In this document: positions 1 through 7,739 of the stretch, in pieces
Numbering within the stretch: position 1 is the first letter of the stretch
Layout: every line of letters begins with the position of its first letter
Assembly: GCF_900109345.1 (NCBI RefSeq)
Contig: NZ_FNZN01000005.1
Coordinates: forward strand, 186,001-250,000
Reading direction: 5' to 3'
DNA length: 64,000 bases
Source: Maribacter orientalis
GTDB taxonomy: Bacteria; Bacteroidota; Bacteroidia; Flavobacteriales; Flavobacteriaceae
Notes under the pieces: model-generated
Told to the model about the DNA's origin: nothing
Databases searched by the model: none
Seen by the model: the letters and a program-made list of their open reading frames with translations, nothing else
Position numbers and translations under genes: made by a program

Positions 1-1746
1 GGCAGTCATAATTAAATCGGCAAACTCATCAATTACCAGTACAATGTATGGTAAGAATTTATGCCCATCATTGGGATTCAATTTACGGGCCTTGAATTTT
101 GTATTGTATTCCTTTAAATTACGAACCATCGCTAATTTCAAAAGTTCATAACGGTCATCCATTTCAATACAAAGTGAATTTAGGGTATGAATCACCTTTG
201 TATTATCAGTTATAATTGCTTCTGCGGAATCAGGAAGTTTAGCCAAGAAATGGCGTTCAATCTTATTATACAGCGTTAATTCAACTTTCTTTGGATCTAC
301 TAATATGAACTTAACTTCTGCGGGATGCTTTTTATATAATAAGGAAGTTAATACGGCATTTAAGCCTACGGATTTTCCTTGACCTGTTGCACCAGCCATT
401 AACAGGTGGGGCATTTTGGCTAGATCGACAACAAAGGTTTCATTACTAATAGTTTTACCAAAAGCTATTGGTAATTCCATTTCTGCTTTCTGAAATTTAC
501 TCGATGCAATTACTGAACGCATTGAAACTATAGTAGCATTCTTGTTTGGTACTTCTATACCTATGGTACCTTTACCAGGAATTGGTGCGATAATACGAAT
601 ACCTAACGCTGCTAAAGACAAAGCAATATCATCTTCTAGGTTTTTAATTTTAGATATTCTCACTCCCGCATCAGGTACTATTTCATATAAGGTAACGGTA
701 GGGCCAATAGTAGCTTTAATTTGGGCAATCCCAATTTTGTAATTTTTGAGGGTCTCAACAATTTTATTCTTGTTTTCTTCTAATTCTTCTTGATTTATGG
801 TGATACCACCGGTAACACCGTGTTGGTCTAAAAGCTCTATAGTAGGGAATTTATAATTGCCCAATTCTAAGGTAGGGTCGAACTCACCGAAATCATCTAC
901 CAATTTATTAGCGAGAATGTCAATTTCTTCAGGTTCCTCAATTACTTGCTCAACTTCCATAGCAAGAGTTTCCTCTGGTTCTGGAGTGTTTATTTCAAAA
1001 TCTTTAAGGTCGTCTTCCTTTTCTAAATGCGGAATTTCTGTTTTGTGAGTATAGGTATCTAAAATTATCGGTACGTCATCGTCAAAAGAAGTGGTAAGTG
1101 TATCATTATCCTTTGCTGCTTTACGTTCTTTGCTAGCTTTAAATTCAGTTGAAATTGCCTCTTTTCTTGAATTAAAAAATGACGATATTCCCTCAGGTGT
1201 AATTTCAAACAATCGTACTAAAATGAATATGAGTCCGAAAACTAATAACAAGAGTACCCCAATTTTACCAGCATAGTCTTGTAGAAAATCATTCATTTCA
1301 AAACCTATTAATCCGCCTAATAGCGGACTACTAGTTGCGAAAAATCCTAAGGCAATAGAAATCCATATAATGAAAAGTAAGCCCCAAATCCACTTTTTAA
1401 ATAACGCTTTTAAGGGTAGTCCTAAAAACAAATAAATTCCTGTGATACAAATTAAAAATGGAAGAATAAGTGAAGCTAATCCAAAGCCTTTGTACATGAA
1501 AATGTGACTAATGCTTGCGCCGAATTTGTTCAATAAGTTTTTGGCTAGCTCATTACGATCCTTGAATTCAGAGAGAAGACTTTGATCATCTTGCCAATTA
1601 AAATAAAAAGATATAAATGAAAAGAACAGTGCGATACTAAATAGCATCAGCAAACTACCCAAAATGATTTTATTCTGTTTGGATAATTTAAACGTTGATC
1701 CTTTTTTAGTAGGTTTTGGCTTTGATTTAGTTGCCTTCTTTGCCAT
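1..1746 (-). CDS. ftsK: DNA translocase FtsK, 3' end cut by window edge
   Basis: This is the N-terminal 582 codons of an FtsK/SpoIIIE translocase, the hexameric ATPase at the septum that pumps chromosome ends apart and activates dimer resolution. The start ATG is at 1746 and begins MAKKATKSKPK, a basic cytosolic stretch. Four hydrophobic segments follow within about residues 20-155, then an acidic linker. The motor part shows Walker A GATGQGKSVGLN and Walker B IVLVIDEFADLI; the window ends just after Walker B, so the rest of the beta domain and the gamma DNA-reading domain lie outside. It is downstream of tpx and dgkA on the same strand, 62 bp from dgkA. Identification is secure. Confidence 0.95.
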   Translation of the reverse strand, partial: MAKKATKSKPKPTKKGSTFKLSKQNKIILGSLLMLFSIALFFSFISFYFNWQDDQSLLSEFKDRNELAKNLLNKFGASISHIFMYKGFGLASLILPFLICITGIYLFLGLPLKALFKKWIWGLLFIIWISIALGFFATSSPLLGGLIGFEMNDFLQDYAGKIGVLLLLVFGLIFILVRLFEITPEGISSFFNSRKEAISTEFKASKERKAAKDNDTLTTSFDDDVPIILDTYTHKTEIPHLEKEDDLKDFEINTPEPEETLAMEVEQVIEEPEEIDILANKLVDDFGEFDPTLELGNYKFPTIELLDQHGVTGGITINQEELEENKNKIVETLKNYKIGIAQIKATIGPTVTLYEIVPDAGVRISKIKNLEDDIALSLAALGIRIIAPIPGKGTIGIEVPNKNATIVSMRSVIASSKFQKAEMELPIAFGKTISNETFVVDLAKMPHLLMAGATGQGKSVGLNAVLTSLLYKKHPAEVKFILVDPKKVELTLYNKIERHFLAKLPDSAEAIITDNTKVIHTLNSLCIEMDDRYELLKLAMVRNLKEYNTKFKARKLNPNDGHKFLPYIVLVIDEFADLIMTA

Positions 1747-1808
1747 TAAAATTAATTCTTGTGCTAAATTACAAATTTACGATGAGCTATAGGAAACAAT
1801 GAAGCGAC

Positions 1809-2174
1809 CTAAATAATTTTAGGCAAGTAAATGATTAAACCAATAATGGATGCAGCTATAGAAACCAACATAACGGCACCTGCAGAAATATCCTTAATGA
1901 ACCCGATTTTTGCATCGAATTCAGGTTGTACAAAATCAGATATTTTTTCAACAGCCGTATTCATACCTTCAATACCGAGTACCAATGCGATAGCTAATAT
2001 TTGAAATATCCATTCTGTATTGGATATTTCGAAATAAAAACCTACAGCAGTCATAACGATAGCTATAAAAATTTGAATTTTTATGCTTGCTTCGGTACGT
2101 ATCAGCAAGAAGGCACCTTTTAAGGCGAAACCAATACTTTTAATACGATTGACCAAAAAAGATTCTTTGGGCAT
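1809..2174 (-). CDS. dgkA: Diacylglycerol kinase family membrane protein
   Basis: This is a small integral membrane kinase of the DgkA family (121 residues, the usual length) that phosphorylates diacylglycerol or undecaprenol with ATP at the inner membrane. The conserved signature is visible as EGMNTAVEKISD, matching the E-x-x-NTAIE catalytic segment, between hydrophobic helices at about residues 33-50, 55-70 and 97-118. It starts 15 bp after the tpx stop and precedes ftsK, so the three are probably co-transcribed. Whether the lipid substrate is diacylglycerol or undecaprenol cannot be decided from sequence alone. Confidence 0.9.
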   Translation of the reverse strand: MPKESFLVNRIKSIGFALKGAFLLIRTEASIKIQIFIAIVMTAVGFYFEISNTEWIFQILAIALVLGIEGMNTAVEKISDFVQPEFDAKIGFIKDISAGAVMLVSIAASIIGLIIYLPKII

Positions 2175-2189
2175 GAGTGTCGTTTATAA

Positions 2190-2693
2190 TTAGTTCATTA
2201 ACGCCTCAAGAGCAGCCTTATAATTTGGCTCTTCAGTAATTTCGGCTACTTGTTCGGTGTATAATACATTTCCTTTTTCATCAACAACCACTACGGCTCT
2301 TGAATGTAATGGAGCTAAAGGTCCATCAGAGAAATCAACATGGTACGATTTTCCAAAATTGCCATCTCTGAAATCAGAAAGCATTTCAACGTTTTCAATA
2401 CCTTCTGCGCCACAAAATCTTGATTGTGCAAAAGGAAGGTCTTTAGATACACATAGTACGATGGTGTTATCTAATTCTGCAGCTTCTTTATTAAACTGTC
2501 TAACAGATTGTGCACATGTACCTGTATCTATACTTGGGAATATATTTAAAACCACTCTTGAACCTTCATAATCTGAAAGTTTTACAGTAGATAAGTCATT
2601 TTTTGTCAGTAGGAATTCAGGTGCCTTTCCGCCAGTTGCTGGTAAAGAACCTAAAGTGTGTATTGCATTTCCTTTTAATGTAACCGAAGCCAT
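2190..2693 (-). CDS. tpx: Thiol peroxidase (atypical 2-Cys peroxiredoxin)
   Basis: Tpx reduces hydrogen and alkyl hydroperoxides with electrons from thioredoxin. The 167-residue length is typical. The peroxidatic Cys60 sits in SIDTGTCAQSVRQF and the resolving Cys94 in SRFCGAEG, the spacing expected of the Tpx subfamily. The ATG at 2693 gives the usual N-terminus MASVTLKGNAIHTLG. It leads the tpx-dgkA-ftsK group and is separated from the damaged thioredoxin/AhpC cluster upstream by a hairpin terminator. It is intact, in contrast to the three redox genes next to it. Confidence 0.95.
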   Translation of the reverse strand: MASVTLKGNAIHTLGSLPATGGKAPEFLLTKNDLSTVKLSDYEGSRVVLNIFPSIDTGTCAQSVRQFNKEAAELDNTIVLCVSKDLPFAQSRFCGAEGIENVEMLSDFRDGNFGKSYHVDFSDGPLAPLHSRAVVVVDEKGNVLYTEQVAEITEEPNYKAALEALMN

Positions 2694-2764
2694 ATTCTTA
2701 ATGTTTTTAAGATTGAGAGCGTGAAATTATAAAATATTAAGATCAAACGTGAGCTTAAATGAAT

Positions 2765-2798
2765 AAAAAAAGTCCTTTCGATATGAAAGGACTTTTTT
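2765..2798. terminator. Bidirectional rho-independent terminator
   Basis: A perfect 12-13 bp stem, AAAAAAGTCCTTTC against its complement with a GATAT loop, is flanked by A and T runs on both sides. It sits between the DUF6952 pseudogene and tpx, both on the minus strand, so it should end the upstream ahpC/thioredoxin transcript. Confidence 0.85.
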
Positions 2799-2814
2799 CT
2801 TTACACTGTATTTG

Positions 2815-3070
2815 TTACTTATCTATAGAGCCCATTACGCGCTGCATGAGCTGGTTTAAAGCTTCTTTTTTAGGTGTACCTTGTTGTGCTATTTGCTACT
2901 TCTAATGCTCCGTACATATTTGAAATAAGTTCTCCGATTACGTCAAGTTCTTCATCTTTTAAAGAAGGTAACTCAGTTAATGCTTCTAAAGTCTCAATGG
3001 TCTCTAAAATGTAATCGCTGTCTTTTTCTTCTATGAACTCGGTTAGTGACTTAATTATGGGTAACCTCAC
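2815..3070 (-). pseudogene. DUF6952 family small protein, frameshifted
   Basis: Reading from a GTG at 3070, residues 1-58 (RLPIIKSLTEFIEEKDSDYI onward, to MYGALEV) look like the small acidic flavobacterial DUF6952 protein that usually follows a thioredoxin gene. The frame is then lost near 2896 and ends 8 codons later. The expected tail (QIAQQGTPKKEALNQ, then LMQRVMGSIDK and a stop at 2815) continues in another frame. One base separates the V codon from the CAA codon where three are expected, so a 2-nt deletion explains the break. The start overlaps the end of the thioredoxin pseudogene. The function of the family is unknown to me. Confidence 0.75.
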
Positions 3071-3365
3071 TGATCAATTCTTTTAGTAAGTCATATTTAT
3101 TGGTCTGTACCTGATTCTTGAATTTACCTCGCTCAAACGAAGCAAAAGTTGGCAGGTTATTTACCTAAGCAAGTTTTCTTGACTCAGGAAACTTTTCTGC
3201 ATCAGCTATTACAAACGTTACATTTTCATTTTCTGAAGCTTCTTTTTTGAATTTAGGCTTCATAATACGACAATTGCCACACCAAGTAGCCGAGTATTAA
3301 ACTACGACGTTGGCATTATTATCAATGATTTCCTGTAAATTATCTTGTTCTAATTCCAATAACAT
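3051..3365 (-). pseudogene. Thioredoxin-family protein with two in-frame stops
   Basis: From ATG 3365 the frame encodes a 104-residue thioredoxin fold protein with the active site YSATWCGNCRIMKPKF (residues 24-39) and the cis-proline segment NNLPTFASFERG. Two nonsense codons interrupt it: TAA at codon 23 (3297-3299), directly before the YSATW motif, and TAG at codon 67 (3165-3167), after SRKLA. The rest of the frame is undamaged, so each is a single substitution. No alternative start gives a full domain. In relatives this gene normally lies between ahpC and a DUF6952 gene, as here. Either the gene is dead or the assembly has errors. Confidence 0.85.
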
Positions 3366-3392
3366 ACTGTGATTGTTTAAATAGTTATTAAG

Positions 3393-3423
3393 AAGAACAT
3401 GAAGTAGAGTACTTCATGTTCTT
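3393..3423. promoter_or_regulatory. Perfect 14-bp hairpin between ahpC and thioredoxin
   Basis: AAGAACATGAAGTA (3393-3406) pairs perfectly with TACTTCATGTTCTT (3410-3423) around a 3-nt loop. On the minus strand it lies 18 bp after the ahpC stop. No T-run follows, so it is a poor intrinsic terminator. It may be a processing or mRNA-stabilising stem that lets ahpC be expressed above the downstream genes. Confidence 0.5.
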
Positions 3424-3441
3424 GATCTTTAAAGTCTTGAA

Positions 3442-4041
3442 TTAATTGGCGTGTGCTGAAAGATAGCTTGCTACACCATCTCTATTTGTAGATATGGCAT
3501 CTTTCCCTTCTTCCCAGTTTGCAGGGCATACTTCACCTTTTTCTTGAACGTGAGTAAACGCATCAATTAAACGAAGGTATTCGTTTACGTTTCTTCCTAA
3601 AGGCATGTGGTTTATGCCTTCAAGAAAAACAATACCCTCTTCATCAATTAAATATGTTGCACGGTATGTTACGTTATCGCCTTCAACTGTAACAACATCA
3701 TTTTTTTCAACATACTTTTCATTGGTAATATCTAAAATACCTAAAGTTGATGCTAAGTTTCTATTGCTATCGGCTAAAATTGGGTACGTTACGCCTTCAA
3801 TTCCACCGTTATCTTTATTAGTACTCAACCAAGTAAAATGTACTTCAGGAGTATCACATGAAGCGCCAATTACTAAAGTGTTTCTTTTTTCAAATTCACC
3901 AATAGCGGCTTGAAATGCATGAAGTTCAGTAGGACAAACAAAAGTAAAATCTTTTGGATACCAGAATAGAACCACTTTTTTGTTATTTTTTTGAGCTTCT
4001 TCTAAAACATTAAGTTTAAAAGTATCGCCCATATCATTCAT
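3442..4041 (-). CDS. AhpC-type 2-Cys peroxiredoxin, N-terminus frameshifted
   Basis: This is a typical 2-Cys peroxiredoxin that reduces peroxides in the cytosol. Peroxidatic Cys36 is in DFTFVCPTELHAF and resolving Cys172 in GEVCPANW. The open frame can only start at an internal ATG (4041, MNDMGDTF). The normal N-terminus, ATG at 4085 giving MAFVEKK then FPNLSVNV, is one base out of frame; adding one A to the A7 run (4066-4072, minus strand) joins the two perfectly. No ATG, GTG or TTG lies upstream in the open frame. The first strand of the fold is therefore missing unless slippage on the A-run restores it. It may be a pseudogene. Confidence 0.75.
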   Translation of the reverse strand: MNDMGDTFKLNVLEEAQKNNKKVVLFWYPKDFTFVCPTELHAFQAAIGEFEKRNTLVIGASCDTPEVHFTWLSTNKDNGGIEGVTYPILADSNRNLASTLGILDITNEKYVEKNDVVTVEGDNVTYRATYLIDEEGIVFLEGINHMPLGRNVNEYLRLIDAFTHVQEKGEVCPANWEEGKDAISTNRDGVASYLSAHAN

Positions 4042-4117
4042 TACATTAACACTAAGATTCGGGAATTTTTTTCTACAAACGCCATAATATGTCTTCGTTT
4101 TATAATTTATTATAATG

Positions 4118-4125
4118 CAAAATTA
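4118..4125 (-). promoter_or_regulatory. Probable -7 box for the ahpC transcript
   Basis: On the minus strand the sequence is TAATTTTG, matching the Bacteroidota -7 consensus TAnnTTTG, 32 bp before the original ahpC ATG at 4085. No good TTG -33 box is visible at the expected distance, so support is partial. Confidence 0.4.
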
Positions 4126-4302
4126 AGACATGAAAGAGGTTTATAAGACTTTCTAAATTAGAATCTTCAGTAGAAGAATAACTATTCTGAATAGCCAAAA
4201 GAATACACCTATTTTAATGCGAATGGCTTAAAATATAATAAGGATTATTGTGAACTTGTCAAGCTCACTTGATAAGTACGCTAGTATCGATAAAAAAATA
4301 AA

Positions 4303-5787
4303 CTAAGCTACTTTTTTAACGAGCTGTCTTATTTTAATATTGAAGGCTGCAAATATTAACGTCATAATGGGGCTCAACCAATTGAATACAGCATACATGA
4401 AATACTCTCCTACGCCTACACCTAAAACTCCACTATGATAGGCGCCACAGGTATTCCATGGTATTAATACTGAGGTTACGGTTCCTGAATCTTCTAGGGT
4501 TCTACTCAAGTTTTCTGGAGCTAAACCTCTGTCTTTATATGCTTTTGAAAACATTTTCCCTGGTACCACAATAGCAAGGTATTGATCAGATGCCGTTACA
4601 TTTAAAGCCAAACAGCTTGCTACTGTACTTGCAAAAAGCCCAAATGTACTTTTTGCCATACTTAAAAGTACAGCACTTATACGGGACAAGGCACCTATCC
4701 CGTCCATAATACCACCAAAGACCATAGCGCAGACAATAAGCCAAATTGTGCCTAGCATACCTGCCATTCCTTTGGCAGAAAATAAATCGCTCAAGGCTTT
4801 ATTATCTGAAGGTACGGTGGTTTCTACGGTAATAGCTTTCATGATACCTTTATATCCAGATTCAAAAGTTAATTCATTTGCATTGGTGATACCTGCCACA
4901 ATACCTGGCTGAAAAATTATAGCGAAAATTGCTCCCAATAAAGTTCCAATAAGTAAGGCAGCCAAAGGAGGCGTTTTTTTGACGATCAACAATATAACTA
5001 CTGCAGGCACAATAAAAAGCCATCCACTTATATAAAAACTAGATTCTATGGATGCTAGAATATTATCAGTATCCGCAGAGCCAGATGTTTCTAAATTTAA
5101 GCCTACAATTATAAAAAAAACAAGTGTGACTATTATTGTAGGTATTGTAGTAATAGTCATATATTTAATATGGCTGAAGAGTTCTCCACCGGCCATTGCG
5201 GGCGCTAAATTGGTAGTATCGCTTAAAGGAGAAAGTTTATCTCCAAAATAGGCGCCAGAAAGTACTGCTCCTGCAGTCATACCTAATGATATTCCTAGCG
5301 CTTCGCCAATGCCAATTAAGGCAATACCGACTGTAGCAGATGTAGTCCAGCTGCTTCCAGTGGCTATAGAAATGATGGCGCATATGATAACGCATGCTGC
5401 AAGAAATATTGTAGGGTTTAAAATCTGAAGTCCGTAATAAATCATTGCAGGTATAATTCCACTTATGAGCCAAGTACCTGCTAAAGCACCAACCATTAGC
5501 AAAATGAGCAAAGCACCTGTTGTAGATTTTACGTTTTCTGCAACTTCGTCTAGCATTTGGGTGTAAGAAACTTTATTTAAAAATCCTACAATGGCTGCCA
5601 CTGCACCACCTAATAATAAAATGAACTGATTTGATCCGCTTAAAGCATCATCTCCAAAAACAAAAACATTATAGGCTAGCATTCCCACAAGAACAAAAAC
5701 CGGAATTAGTGCCTCCCATATATTTAGTTCGCTGTTTTCGACAATGTTTTCGTTTTCCCTATGCTCATTCGTATTCTGGTTTGACAT
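4303..5787 (-). CDS. nhaC: NhaC-family Na+/H+ antiporter
   Basis: This is a 494-residue inner-membrane antiporter of the NhaC family, which exchanges sodium for protons. It has about 11-12 hydrophobic segments, starting after a polar N-terminal tail of about 25 residues. Family-typical stretches are visible: GSSWTTSATVG, AYFGDKLSPLSDTTNLAPAM and the C-terminal LIPWNTCGAYHSGVLGVG. It lies 74 bp downstream of the PLP enzyme gene on the same strand, so the two may share a transcript. Some NhaC relatives couple sodium to organic acids such as malate/lactate (MleN type), so the exact substrate is open. Confidence 0.88.
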   Translation of the reverse strand: MSNQNTNEHRENENIVENSELNIWEALIPVFVLVGMLAYNVFVFGDDALSGSNQFILLLGGAVAAIVGFLNKVSYTQMLDEVAENVKSTTGALLILLMVGALAGTWLISGIIPAMIYYGLQILNPTIFLAACVIICAIISIATGSSWTTSATVGIALIGIGEALGISLGMTAGAVLSGAYFGDKLSPLSDTTNLAPAMAGGELFSHIKYMTITTIPTIIVTLVFFIIVGLNLETSGSADTDNILASIESSFYISGWLFIVPAVVILLIVKKTPPLAALLIGTLLGAIFAIIFQPGIVAGITNANELTFESGYKGIMKAITVETTVPSDNKALSDLFSAKGMAGMLGTIWLIVCAMVFGGIMDGIGALSRISAVLLSMAKSTFGLFASTVASCLALNVTASDQYLAIVVPGKMFSKAYKDRGLAPENLSRTLEDSGTVTSVLIPWNTCGAYHSGVLGVGVGEYFMYAVFNWLSPIMTLIFAAFNIKIRQLVKKVA

Positions 5788-5861
5788 TTACAATGCGTTT
5801 GGTTAGTACGTAATATTACGATTTATGCTACGGATGTGCAAACCGTATCTAAATTTGAATA

Positions 5862-7082
5862 TTATGAGTTTACGCCAATGATTTCCAGTATTTTAAGGTC
5901 TATTAGGCATTGTTTCATTAAAGAGTACGTTCTTTTAATATCATCATCTAATCCAATTGAGAAACGAATTAAGCCGTTTCCTAGGCCCATTTCTTTTTGC
6001 TCATCTAAAGGAATTTCAGAGGAAGTTGAGCTTCCTGGTGCACTGAAAAGAGTTTTATAGAAACCTAGGCTAACTGCTAAGTATCCTAACTTTCTCTCTT
6101 GCATTAATTCCATTAGCGCATTGGCATTTTCTAATGTGCCAACATCCATAGTAACCAATCCTCCATATCCATATTCAGGATTCATTTGATCTTCCATTAT
6201 CAAATGACCAGGATGGGAGGGAAGTCCTGGGTATACTACTCGTAGTCCATCTTTTTCAAAATTCTCAGCTAAGAACATGGCATTCTCGCTATGCTTTTTC
6301 ATACGTATGTGTAGCGTACGCATGTTCTTCAAAATGGAAGCTGCGCGCAAACTATCTAAAGTACTTCCTAGTAACATACCGGCACCATTATTCACATCTT
6401 TAAGACTTAGACAAAATTCTGATGTACCGCAAACGACACCAGCAACACAATCACTGGTTCCGTTTATAAATTTGGTAAGACTGTGAATAATAATATCAGC
6501 GCCTAATTTAGCTGGGGTTACAGAAAGAGGTGAAAATGTATTATCAACCACCAAAGGAAGTTCGTTGTTCTTTGCTATACGCGAGAGTGCAGAGATATCT
6601 GCTACCTCTAATAACGGGTTGCTAACGCTTTCACAGTAAATCATCTTGGTTTTAGAGGTGATGGCTTTCTCTACTGCATCAAGATCTGTGATATCCAAGA
6701 AAGTTGTCTTGATTCCGAATTTTATCAAGAAATTTTTCATAAAGGCATAGGTGCCTCCATATATGGTTCTGCTACTAATAATGTGGTCACCTGCTGTACA
6801 AAGTTGAAGTATAACGGCAGTAATAGCTCCCATGCCACTAGCGGTGACATTTGCGCTTTCAGTACCTTCTAATGCAGCTAGAGCTTCGCCTAGGTATAAA
6901 TTGGATGGTGAAGAATGTCTACTGTATAAATAACAACCTTCTGTATTCCCCTCAAAAGTATCGAACATGGTTTTTGCCGATATAAAGGTATAGGTAGAGG
7001 AATCTGATATGGATGGATTAACTCCACCATATTCTCCGAAATATTGTAAGTCTTGTAAATCGTTACTAGTTTTTTGGCTCAT
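5862..7082 (-). CDS. Cys/Met-metabolism PLP enzyme (methionine gamma-lyase or cystathionine gamma-synthase type)
   Basis: This 406-residue protein belongs to the PLP-dependent trans-sulfuration family. It shows the phosphate/cofactor loop SGMGAITAV, the Tyr-Gly YGGTY segment, Asp180 in VVDNTFSPL and the Schiff-base Lys204 in HSLTKFINGTSD. YSRHSSPSNLYLGEALAALEG is the region that contacts the neighbouring subunit. It runs divergently from an Lrp/AsnC regulator about 150 bp away, an arrangement common for methionine gamma-lyase genes, which favours a catabolic lyase over a biosynthetic synthase. The family includes enzymes with several specificities, so the precise reaction is not assigned. Confidence 0.85.
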   Translation of the reverse strand: MSQKTSNDLQDLQYFGEYGGVNPSISDSSTYTFISAKTMFDTFEGNTEGCYLYSRHSSPSNLYLGEALAALEGTESANVTASGMGAITAVILQLCTAGDHIISSRTIYGGTYAFMKNFLIKFGIKTTFLDITDLDAVEKAITSKTKMIYCESVSNPLLEVADISALSRIAKNNELPLVVDNTFSPLSVTPAKLGADIIIHSLTKFINGTSDCVAGVVCGTSEFCLSLKDVNNGAGMLLGSTLDSLRAASILKNMRTLHIRMKKHSENAMFLAENFEKDGLRVVYPGLPSHPGHLIMEDQMNPEYGYGGLVTMDVGTLENANALMELMQERKLGYLAVSLGFYKTLFSAPGSSTSSEIPLDEQKEMGLGNGLIRFSIGLDDDIKRTYSLMKQCLIDLKILEIIGVNS

Positions 7083-7098
7083 GGGTTGTAATTTTAAG

Positions 7099-7129
7099 TA
7101 AATCTAGCTTTTGATAGAGATATTGTCAA
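7099..7129 (-). promoter_or_regulatory. Possible promoter of the PLP enzyme gene
   Basis: Minus strand: TTG (7129-7127), a 20-bp spacer, then TAGATTTA (7106-7099), one base off the Bacteroidota -7 consensus TAnnTTTG. It is 16 bp from the start codon. It lies in the divergent intergenic space where the Lrp-type regulator would also be expected to bind. Confidence 0.35.
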
Positions 7130-7232
7130 TGAAAATTTTAATAATCAGTTTTTTATACTAATATTTAAAATTAAATAGATTTATTTTCTATGAATGATTA
7201 AATTTGATAAACTATTTAGAATCATAATCACT

Positions 7233-7691
7233 ATGAAACTTGACGAAACAGATATCAATTTACTGGAGCTTTTACAGGCAGATAGTAAAAAAACCACAAA
7301 AGAATATGCTTTAAAGCTTAGCTTGTCTACTACAGCTATTTATGAGCGTATAAAAAGATTGGAAAGAACGGGTGCAATAAGAAATTACGTTGCCTTAGTA
7401 GATAAGGCAGTGGTTGATAGGAATTTCACGGTTTTTTGTCATGTGAAATTGGTGCAACATGTAAAAGATAATATCGCCCAATTTGAAGCACAGGTTTTAC
7501 GTTTACAGGAGGTAGTTGAATGTCATCATTTAAGCGGTGATTATGATTATCTATTGAAAATTCATGTTCAAGACATGGAGGCCTACCGAAATTTTATGGT
7601 CAACAAGCTAACTGCTATGAATCATATTGGTAGCACACAAAGTTCTTTTACGATAAAAGAGGTCAAGCATTCTACCGCTATACCGCTTTAA
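7233..7691 (+). CDS. Lrp/AsnC-family transcriptional regulator
   Basis: This is a 152-residue DNA-binding regulator. An N-terminal helix-turn-helix (LDETDINLLELLQADSKKTT, then SLSTTAIYERIKRLERTGAI) is followed by the RAM/ACT-like effector domain containing HHLSGDYDYLLKIHVQDM. I chose the ATG at 7233 because it gives the standard family N-terminus MKLDETDINLL; an upstream ATG at 7194 would add an unusual hydrophobic 13-residue leader. It is divergent from the PLP sulfur-amino-acid enzyme, so it probably senses methionine or a related amino acid and controls that gene. This is inferred from gene order. Confidence 0.88.
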   Translation: MKLDETDINLLELLQADSKKTTKEYALKLSLSTTAIYERIKRLERTGAIRNYVALVDKAVVDRNFTVFCHVKLVQHVKDNIAQFEAQVLRLQEVVECHHLSGDYDYLLKIHVQDMEAYRNFMVNKLTAMNHIGSTQSSFTIKEVKHSTAIPL

Positions 7692-7706
7692 AACTAAAAA
7701 TAGTAT

Positions 7707-7714
7707 TAATTTTG
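7707..7714 (+). promoter_or_regulatory. -7 box upstream of lpdA
   Basis: TAATTTTG matches the Bacteroidota -7 consensus TAnnTTTG and ends 25 bp before the lpdA ATG. The -33 element is not clear, so this is a single-box call. Confidence 0.45.
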
Positions 7715-7739
7715 TATCACATTAGAAAACAAATATTTT

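Noticed and set aside
542-1276. Plus-strand frames over the left-edge gene
   Set aside because: They are shadows of ftsK, whose minus-strand frame is open over the whole 1746 bases with Walker motifs.
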